Shown piece by piece: positions 1 to 4,216 of a DNA stretch of 5,731 nt (positions are counted from its first letter, which is position 1; every line of letters starts with the position of its first letter). The translations under genes were made by a program, and so were the position numbers. The DNA lies in contig CAZQSL010000175.1 of the NCBI GenBank assembly GCA_964595945.1, positions 1-5,731 on the forward strand, written 5' to 3'. The notes under the pieces are model-generated. The model was not told where the DNA came from. It saw nothing but the letters and a program-made list of their open reading frames with translations, and ran no database searches. Origin of the DNA: CAZQSL01 sp964595945 (GTDB lineage: Bacteria > UBP15 > UBA6099 > JAJRTR01).

Positions 1-54
1 ACCCGCGACCCTCAGCTTGGGAAGCTGATGCTCTACCAACTGAGCTACTCCCGC
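1..54 (-). tRNA. tRNA-Gly (anticodon CCC), 5' part only
   Basis: Read on the minus strand from 54 down to 1, the sequence folds as the first 54 nt of a tRNA. The acceptor 5' strand is GCGGGAG and is followed by TA. The D arm is GCTC / AGTTGGTA / GAGC. The anticodon stem TCAGC/GCTGA closes the loop TTCCCAA. A five-base variable region GGGTC follows, then the T-stem 5' strand GCGGG and the first T of the T loop. The anticodon CCC lies at 19-21 and reads the glycine codon GGG. The rest of the T arm, the 3' acceptor strand and the CCA end lie beyond the left edge. A strong promoter sits just upstream at 66-93. Confidence 0.93.
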
Positions 55-65
55 AGTCAGATATT

Positions 66-93
66 ATTGTAACAGAGTTGGGACAAGTGTCAA
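66..93 (-). promoter_or_regulatory. Sigma70-type promoter of the tRNA-Gly gene
   Basis: On the minus strand, TTGACA (88-93) is a perfect -35 box. It is followed by a 16 bp spacer and TACAAT (66-71), a 5/6 match to the -10 box. The -10 box ends 11 bp before the mature tRNA 5' end at 54, so the primary transcript would carry only about five extra 5' bases. Such near-consensus promoters are typical of stable RNA genes. It also shows that this organism uses the ordinary -35/-10 consensus, which supports the other promoter calls here. Confidence 0.8.
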
Positions 94-197
94 CTGTGAA
101 AGGGGGTGTGGCGAGTGGGCGGACTTGCTTGAGTATTTGTCAGATTCCGCGTTTGGTGATCCGGGTGCGATATCCGTCATCGAAAAAAAACTGTGGA

Positions 198-227
198 TTG
201 GTGTTTATTTGCGAATTGGATTAAAAT
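198..227 (+). promoter_or_regulatory. Weak candidate promoter for wecA-wecB
   Basis: TAAAAT (222-227) matches the -10 consensus at five of six positions. Eighteen bases upstream is TTGGTG (198-203), a poor -35 box with three of six matches. An A8 tract (183-190) lies directly upstream and could act as an UP-like AT-rich element. If real, transcription would start near 234 and leave a leader of roughly 115 nt that includes the repeats at 230-276. This is the best candidate I see between the tRNA and wecA, but it is not strong. Confidence 0.3.
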
Positions 228-229
228 AT

Positions 230-276
230 GGCAACTTGCCGTAATGTGGCAGTCATGCCGGGATGATGTGGCATGA
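230..276 (+). repeat. Cluster of short direct and inverted repeats upstream of wecA
   Basis: Three small elements sit together. GGCAA-C-TTGCC (230-240) is a perfect 5 bp inverted repeat. ATGTGGCA occurs twice in direct orientation (244-251 and 266-273), 22 bp apart, which is about two helical turns. TCATGCC (253-259) pairs perfectly with GGCATGA (270-276) across a 10 nt loop. All share a GGCA/TGCC core. They lie just downstream of the candidate -10 box, where an operator or leader hairpin could act. No T-tract follows, so this is not an intrinsic terminator. Confidence 0.4.
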
Positions 277-349
277 GACAATAGCGGGCGACAGGCGGAC
301 CCGTGTCATAGCTTGAGACAGCGCTACACTTCAGGCTGTGCGAGGCGCA

Positions 350-1432
350 ATGGACTGGAAACTGGCATTACCGTTTATCATATCGTTCGTGACAACACTT
401 GTGCTGACTCCGGTATTCATCAGGGTGGCGCACAGATTCGGGATAGTCGACAAGCCAGGCCCGCGGCGGGTCAATACGACAGTCAAGGCTCGCCTCGGCG
501 GCCCCGGCATGTTCCTCGGATTTGTTCTTTCGATGGTCGTGACCTGGTCTGTCTATGGCGAAGTGCGGTTTCTGCCTGCCATTGCCTCCGGGGCTGCGAT
601 CATGTTTCTGGTCGGACTGATCGATGATATCAAGTCGACGCGCGCCGGGATCAAACTCGGACTTCAGTTCCTCGCCGCGACAGTAGCCTATGTGTTCAAC
701 ATCAGGATCGAATTCATCTCCAATCCTTTCACGCATGGGCTGATCGAACTCCCGGTATGGGTTTCATACGGCATCACCGTACTGTGGATTGTCGGCATGA
801 CCAATGCGGTCAATCTCATCGACGGGCTTGACGGACTCGCCGCCGGCATCATCTGCATCGCGTCGATGACCTTTTTCCTCGTTGCGCTCAATCGCCATCA
901 GATACCCAGCGCACTCATAGCCGCCGGCATGGTCGGCGCCACCAGCGGCTATCTCAGATGGAATTATTATCCATCGAAGATCATAATGGGCGACGGGGGG
1001 GCGTATTTTCTGGGCTACATGGCTGCTGTCATTGCGATAACCGGTGCGTTCAAGAGTACTACAGCCGTCACGCTCCTCATCCCCGTGATGGCGCTTGGCA
1101 TCCCGATCTTCGATACATCATTCGCAATCATCCGCCGCGCCAAAAGCGGCAATCCCATTATGGCCGCCCCCGACAAGGGGCACCTGCACCACAGGATGCT
1201 CGCCGCTGGCATCCAGCATCGCGACGCCGTCATTATCTGTCATCTCATCACCCTTTGCCTCAGTGCCGTCTCGCTCGCATTGATCAAGGCATGGCTGCTC
1301 GCAATTATTCTTTTCGCCGCGACATGTGGGATTGTATTGTTGCTGATAGGTGTCGGAAAACTCAAAAAAAGCCATACTTTCACTCCCAAGTCATCGGAAG
1401 ACATCACACCTGAATCTCAAAAAAGCCTTTGA
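350..1432 (+). CDS. wecA: WecA-like undecaprenyl-phosphate HexNAc-1-phosphate transferase
   Basis: Integral membrane enzyme of the MraY/WecA/TagO family. It transfers a HexNAc-1-phosphate, usually GlcNAc-1-P, from the UDP-sugar to undecaprenyl phosphate, the first lipid-linked step of surface-glycan synthesis. With the ATG at 350 the protein has 360 residues and about eleven hydrophobic segments, as expected for WecA. Family motifs appear in order: VDKPGPRR (33-40), the DD pair D92/D93, NAVNLIDGLDGLAAG (152-166) with D158 and D161, MGDGG (213-217), FDT (254-256) and the cytosolic HLHH (278-281) that parallels HIHH in Escherichia coli WecA. The C-terminus is a short polar tail. ATG 350 is preferred over GTG 338 because GAGG (342-345) precedes it, although with only a 4 nt gap. 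Oddities are Asn42 at a usual His, and GDGG where GDSG is usual. The sugar accepted cannot be fixed from sequence. Confidence 0.93.
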   Translation: MDWKLALPFIISFVTTLVLTPVFIRVAHRFGIVDKPGPRRVNTTVKARLGGPGMFLGFVLSMVVTWSVYGEVRFLPAIASGAAIMFLVGLIDDIKSTRAGIKLGLQFLAATVAYVFNIRIEFISNPFTHGLIELPVWVSYGITVLWIVGMTNAVNLIDGLDGLAAGIICIASMTFFLVALNRHQIPSALIAAGMVGATSGYLRWNYYPSKIIMGDGGAYFLGYMAAVIAITGAFKSTTAVTLLIPVMALGIPIFDTSFAIIRRAKSGNPIMAAPDKGHLHHRMLAAGIQHRDAVIICHLITLCLSAVSLALIKAWLLAIILFAATCGIVLLLIGVGKLKKSHTFTPKSSEDITPESQKSL

Positions 1433-1437
1433 GGTGA
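1431..1437 (+). promoter_or_regulatory. wecB ribosome binding site overlapping the wecA stop
   Basis: GAGGTGA is strongly complementary to the 16S rRNA 3' end and lies three bases before ATG 1441. Its first two bases are the last two of the wecA TGA stop (1430-1432). This arrangement suggests translational coupling and places wecA and wecB on one transcript. Confidence 0.75.
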
Positions 1438-1440
1438 ATA

Positions 1441-2562
1441 ATGCCAGATAAAATCAAAGTATGCTCCATCATCGGCACCCGCCCGGAAGCTATCAAAATG
1501 GCGCCGGTCGTGACGGAATTATCCCGCCGCCCGGAATGTGCGCATACGCTCGTCGTCACCGGCCAGCACCGGTCAATGCTCGATCAGATGCTTAAAATGT
1601 TCGATCTGCACCCGGATCACGATCTCGATATCATGCTCCCCAGGCAGACGCTGACTCAGATAACCACAAGAACCCTCGACAGAATCGAGAAAATCTTTGA
1701 ATCCGAAAAACCTGACATAGTACTCGTCCACGGCGACACCACCACATCGTTCGTGTGCGCTCTCGGAGCTTACTATTCCAAAATCCCTGTCGGACATGTC
1801 GAAGCCGGACTGCGGACTTACGACAAATACAACCCGTACCCCGAAGAGATGAACCGTTGTCTCATCGACGCCATATCCGATTTCTGTTTTGCTCCGACAG
1901 CCGGATCACGCGAAACGCTGCTCAGGGAAAATGTGCCGGAAGAGAAAATAATCGTGACCGGCAACACGGTCATCGACGCGCTTCTGCTCACGACAGCAAT
2001 GCCCGAGCCTGCCGGGCTGCTCGCAGACGTACCCCCGGACGCAAAAGTCCTCCTCGTGGAAGCTCACCGCCGGGAAAACTGGGGGCAGCCCATGCGCGAC
2101 ATCTGCCTCGGTATCAAGGATGTGGCGGACGCCCGCGACGATCTCCATGTAGTGTTCCCCGTCCACCTCAATCCGATCGTCAAAGATGTTGCCAGCGAAA
2201 TACTCTCCGGCCATCCCCGTGTCCACCTCCTCGCGCCGCAGGACTATCTGCCTTTTGTATTTCTGATGAAAAAGGCACACATTATCATGACCGACTCGGG
2301 CGGGATACAGGAAGAGGCGCCATCGCTCGGCAAACCGGTGCTTGTCCTGCGCACCGTCACTGAAAGGCCCGAAGCCGTAGCCGCGGGCACGGCTGCGGTC
2401 ATTGGCCCGGACAGAGCCAAAATCAATGAGTATGTCAACAGACTCCTCGATGATTCGGTCTTTTACTCCGCCATGACACGGGCGTCCAATCCTTATGGTG
2501 ACGGCAACGCCGCCAGGCGGATAGCAGACTGCGTCATCGGAAAATTTAAGAATGCCCTATAG
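1441..2562 (+). CDS. wecB: UDP-N-acetylglucosamine 2-epimerase, non-hydrolysing
   Basis: Cytosolic GT-B-fold enzyme that interconverts UDP-GlcNAc and UDP-ManNAc. UDP-ManNAc is a precursor of ManNAc and ManNAcA residues in surface glycans. The 373 residues match the usual family length. Diagnostic segments are IGTRPEAIKMAP (11-22), VHGDTTT (96-102), HVEAGLRT (119-126), NPYPEEMNR (131-139), GNTVIDALL (174-182), EAHRREN (207-213), PVHLNP (240-245) and TDSGGIQEEAPSLGKPVLVLR (284-304). D99, E121, E135 and H209 align with the E. coli WecB catalytic and binding residues D95, E117, E131 and H213. The GTRPEAIKMAP start separates it from hydrolysing NeuC-type enzymes, which usually read GTRAE. Its partner wecA ends eight bases upstream. 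The stop TAG lies inside the short palindrome CCCTATAGGG (2555-2564), which has no usable hairpin stem. Confidence 0.96.
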   Translation: MPDKIKVCSIIGTRPEAIKMAPVVTELSRRPECAHTLVVTGQHRSMLDQMLKMFDLHPDHDLDIMLPRQTLTQITTRTLDRIEKIFESEKPDIVLVHGDTTTSFVCALGAYYSKIPVGHVEAGLRTYDKYNPYPEEMNRCLIDAISDFCFAPTAGSRETLLRENVPEEKIIVTGNTVIDALLLTTAMPEPAGLLADVPPDAKVLLVEAHRRENWGQPMRDICLGIKDVADARDDLHVVFPVHLNPIVKDVASEILSGHPRVHLLAPQDYLPFVFLMKKAHIIMTDSGGIQEEAPSLGKPVLVLRTVTERPEAVAAGTAAVIGPDRAKINEYVNRLLDDSVFYSAMTRASNPYGDGNAARRIADCVIGKFKNAL

Positions 2563-2660
2563 GGAAAAATTGATTATTTGTAGATACGGAAAAATACAAA
2601 AGTGTCAGAATACTATAACTCAGACGGCACTGCACAGCGGAAACATTGGAGATGAAGACA

Positions 2661-3887
2661 GTGGGAGAAACGAAAGTAATCGGGATTGACATAGGCGGGA
2701 CAAAACTTGCCTCGGCGCTTTTTTCTGTTGGGAAAGACATGGCGCTGAAATGTGAAAAAACCCTTAAAAACAAGATTTTATCCGAAATACTCGAAGAAGG
2801 ACCTGGCGGAAAACTGACGTCTGACCAGAAAGCCGAACGATTGCTGGGAGCAATCGTGGACAGTGTGGAAGAACTCTCGTCAGGGCAGGGCGGATCAGTC
2901 AGAAATATAGGAATATGCAGTGCCGGTTTTATCGAAAACGGAGTGCTTGTCCACGCAACCAACATTGGGGTGAGAAATTTTCCCTTAAGTGCAAAAGTGG
3001 CAAAACATACTGGCATACGAGTGCTTTTGTACCGGGATAGCTGGGCGCCGGTTTTCGCGCTCAACCCAGGGGTGCCTTCGATCGTTTTCAGCATAGGCAC
3101 GGGGTTTGGCGGTGTGTCATGCAATGCAGACTGTTCGATACCGCTGAAGAGCAGAACGGCCACAGCGTGGCCCGTGTGGATACCGATGCTGTATTGCAAT
3201 GACGATCCCGGCTATGCGGTGAGTTTTTCGAATGGAAAGATAGGGGAATTGATCCTGAAGGGAGCGGCAAGGGCTGGCCGCGCCAATCCGGATGCGGCGA
3301 AGCTCATGCCATCGTCGGAAAAGGCTGACAGGTGGGCGAAAGAGATCAACAGGGCGGCGGGATTGGAAGGCAAAGTGACGCCTACTAAGGTCAATCTGAC
3401 AGTCGCGAAGGTGATTTCCCCCAGGGCTGCGGCGGCAATGAAGGCCGGCGAGGTCTACGCGGATTTTGTCGGTGCCGCGAAGTTTCCACCCTACCTCTAC
3501 GAACTCATGTCCGGGCAGCGGGTGGAAGGGCCTGACCTGGATAAAAAGTATAAGGATGGCGACGGATACGCGGCGATTGCGTTCAATGTGCAGGCTGAAT
3601 TTATAGGAGACATCGTGTTTCAGATGCAGAGGGAACGAGTGGAGAAGGGATTGAGCAAGGCGGACAAGATTTTTGGCACGGGGTCGGGATACAACAAGTT
3701 GACGCATACGATTTTGAGTCACAGTATTTCTGATGCCATCAAGGCAAGGTCTCTTGAGTATTGCGCGGAATTCGATTGTCCGACGACGGTGGAATTGATC
3801 GCCAGGGACGATATGGCAACTACTTTTGCGTGTCTCGGGGCGGCGACCGGAGCGGCGCTTGGCATTGGTGACGGGGAATCCGGATGA
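2661..3887 (+). CDS. Atypical ROK/ASKHA-fold sugar-kinase-like protein
   Basis: Probable cytosolic phosphotransferase of the actin-like ATPase (ASKHA) superfamily, nearest to ROK sugar kinases. With GTG 2661 it has 408 residues, at the long end for ROK. VIGIDIGGTKLASALF (6-21) is the phosphate-1 loop, and GICSAGFIENG (84-94) fits the following strand and turn. D126 in YRDSWAP stands where ROK kinases carry the catalytic Asp of NDANAA. SIGTGFGG (144-151) is the phosphate-2 loop. FGTGSGYNKL (338-347) and DDMATTFACLGAATGAAL (383-400) resemble the adenosine loop and C-terminal helix. I see no GHxxxxH plus CxCGxxGCxE zinc motif, and residues 155-325 look family-specific. GTG 2661 is chosen because GGAG (2648-2651) lies nine bases before it. 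ATG 2652 directly abuts that GGAG, and TTG 2646 has only weak pairing. The neighbouring wecB suggests an amino sugar substrate, but that is inference. Confidence 0.65.
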   Translation: MGETKVIGIDIGGTKLASALFSVGKDMALKCEKTLKNKILSEILEEGPGGKLTSDQKAERLLGAIVDSVEELSSGQGGSVRNIGICSAGFIENGVLVHATNIGVRNFPLSAKVAKHTGIRVLLYRDSWAPVFALNPGVPSIVFSIGTGFGGVSCNADCSIPLKSRTATAWPVWIPMLYCNDDPGYAVSFSNGKIGELILKGAARAGRANPDAAKLMPSSEKADRWAKEINRAAGLEGKVTPTKVNLTVAKVISPRAAAAMKAGEVYADFVGAAKFPPYLYELMSGQRVEGPDLDKKYKDGDGYAAIAFNVQAEFIGDIVFQMQRERVEKGLSKADKIFGTGSGYNKLTHTILSHSISDAIKARSLEYCAEFDCPTTVELIARDDMATTFACLGAATGAALGIGDGESG

Positions 3888-3950
3888 TTTTTTGCAGACT
3901 TGTGATGCGGGCTGGTAACGGTTGTGTAAAAAAATGGATAGTATCTTTGT

Positions 3951-3979
3951 TTGATATTGTGGTAGAATCGTTGTATATT
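3951..3979 (+). promoter_or_regulatory. Near-consensus sigma70-type promoter for the secreted repeat protein
   Basis: TTGATA (3951-3956) and TATATT (3974-3979) each match the consensus at five of six positions. They are separated by the optimal 17 bp, in an AT-rich stretch between two GC-richer genes. Transcription would start near 3986 and give a 5' leader of about 159 nt before ATG 4145. This suggests the downstream gene is expressed separately from the wecA-wecB-kinase block, although no intrinsic terminator is visible after 3887. Confidence 0.6.
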
Positions 3980-4032
3980 GAAGTGCTGTAGAGCATTTCG
4001 GTTATATTTGGTTGTTTTTATGGGCGTGCTGA

Positions 4033-4047
4033 TACAGACAATCTGTA
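4033..4047 (+). promoter_or_regulatory. Small leader hairpin ending at a GGAG box
   Basis: TACAGA (4033-4038) and TCTGTA (4042-4047) form a perfect 6 bp stem around a CAA loop. The last base of the stem is also the first A of AGGAG (4047-4051). In the leader RNA this hairpin would sit directly against that Shine-Dalgarno-like box and could affect its use. It has no T-tract and is too short and AU-rich to be a convincing terminator. Confidence 0.35.
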
Positions 4048-4058
4048 GGAGAAGACAC

Positions 4059-4148
4059 TTGGCATATCCGGATGTCAGAAATTGGCAGTATTCAGGAAAC
4101 AGCGACCAGCAGACACCGCAACAAAATCATTCTGGGAGAAGGCAATGA
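4059..4148 (+). CDS. Possible 29-residue leader ORF overlapping the next start
   Basis: A TTG at 4059 sits seven bases after AGGAG (4047-4051). It opens a 29-codon frame ending in TGA 4146-4148. The stop overlaps the ATG of the secreted repeat protein as ATGA (4145-4148), a classic layout for translational coupling. The peptide would be polar and Gln/Asn-rich: MAYPDVRNWQY, then SGNSDQQTPQQ, then NHSGRRQ. It matches no family I know and has no signal peptide or membrane segment. Against it, the start is the weak codon TTG, it is short, and the downstream gene has its own good GGGAG site (4134-4138). It could equally be untranslated leader. Confidence 0.25.
   Translation: MAYPDVRNWQYSGNSDQQTPQQNHSGRRQ
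4134..4138 (+). promoter_or_regulatory. Ribosome binding site fixing the start at ATG 4145
   Basis: GGGAG lies six bases before ATG 4145. The frame that opens there begins with an ideal signal peptide, so this start is well supported. A competing ATG at 4072 in another frame opens only a 66-codon reading frame with no such support. Confidence 0.75.
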
Positions 4149-4216
4149 GAAGGCTTATCCTTGCAATCATGGCTTCAGTCATGCTTTTATGCGTGAGTAC
4201 GGTATCATACTCGGCT
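4145..4216 (+). other. Signal peptide coding region
   Basis: Codons 1-24 encode an n-region with two arginines, a roughly 17-residue hydrophobic h-region, and a short polar c-region ending SYSA. Cleavage after S23 satisfies the small-residue rule at -1 and -3 (S23, S21). Cleavage after A24 leaves Tyr at -3 and is slightly less favourable. The mature chain would begin around AVQLSGSGD. Confidence 0.85.

Noticed and set aside
229..262. TGGCA elements upstream of wecA considered as a sigma54 (-24/-12) promoter
   Set aside because: No GC dinucleotide or TTGC box lies at the required spacing after either TGGCA element.
313..627. 104-codon plus-strand frame over the start of wecA
   Set aside because: It is the out-of-frame shadow of wecA. 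Its translation is Arg/Gly/Cys-rich, while the wecA frame carries clear family motifs and membrane segments.
2555..2564. Palindrome CCCTATAGGG at the end of wecB considered as a terminator
   Set aside because: It can form only a 3 bp stem with a 4 nt loop and is followed by A-rich, not T-rich, sequence.
2546..3199. 217-codon minus-strand reading frame opposite the kinase gene
   Set aside because: It is antisense to the well-supported plus-strand gene containing DIGGTK and GTGFGG. Its translation is Ser/Pro/Phe-rich low-information sequence without domain features, as expected from the complement of a coding strand.
3117..3722. 201-codon minus-strand reading frame
   Set aside because: It also lies opposite the kinase gene. 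Its Arg/His-rich translation is typical of a shadow frame, and there is no recognisable motif.
3876..3893. ATCCGGAT followed by T6 after the kinase gene considered as an intrinsic terminator
   Set aside because: The 8 bp palindrome has no loop, so no stable hairpin forms before the T run.
4184..4195. Cys16 in the secreted protein considered as a lipobox cysteine
   Set aside because: The preceding residues are Met-Leu-Leu. A lipobox needs a small residue (Gly, Ala or Ser) immediately before the Cys, and a better signal peptidase I site lies downstream.
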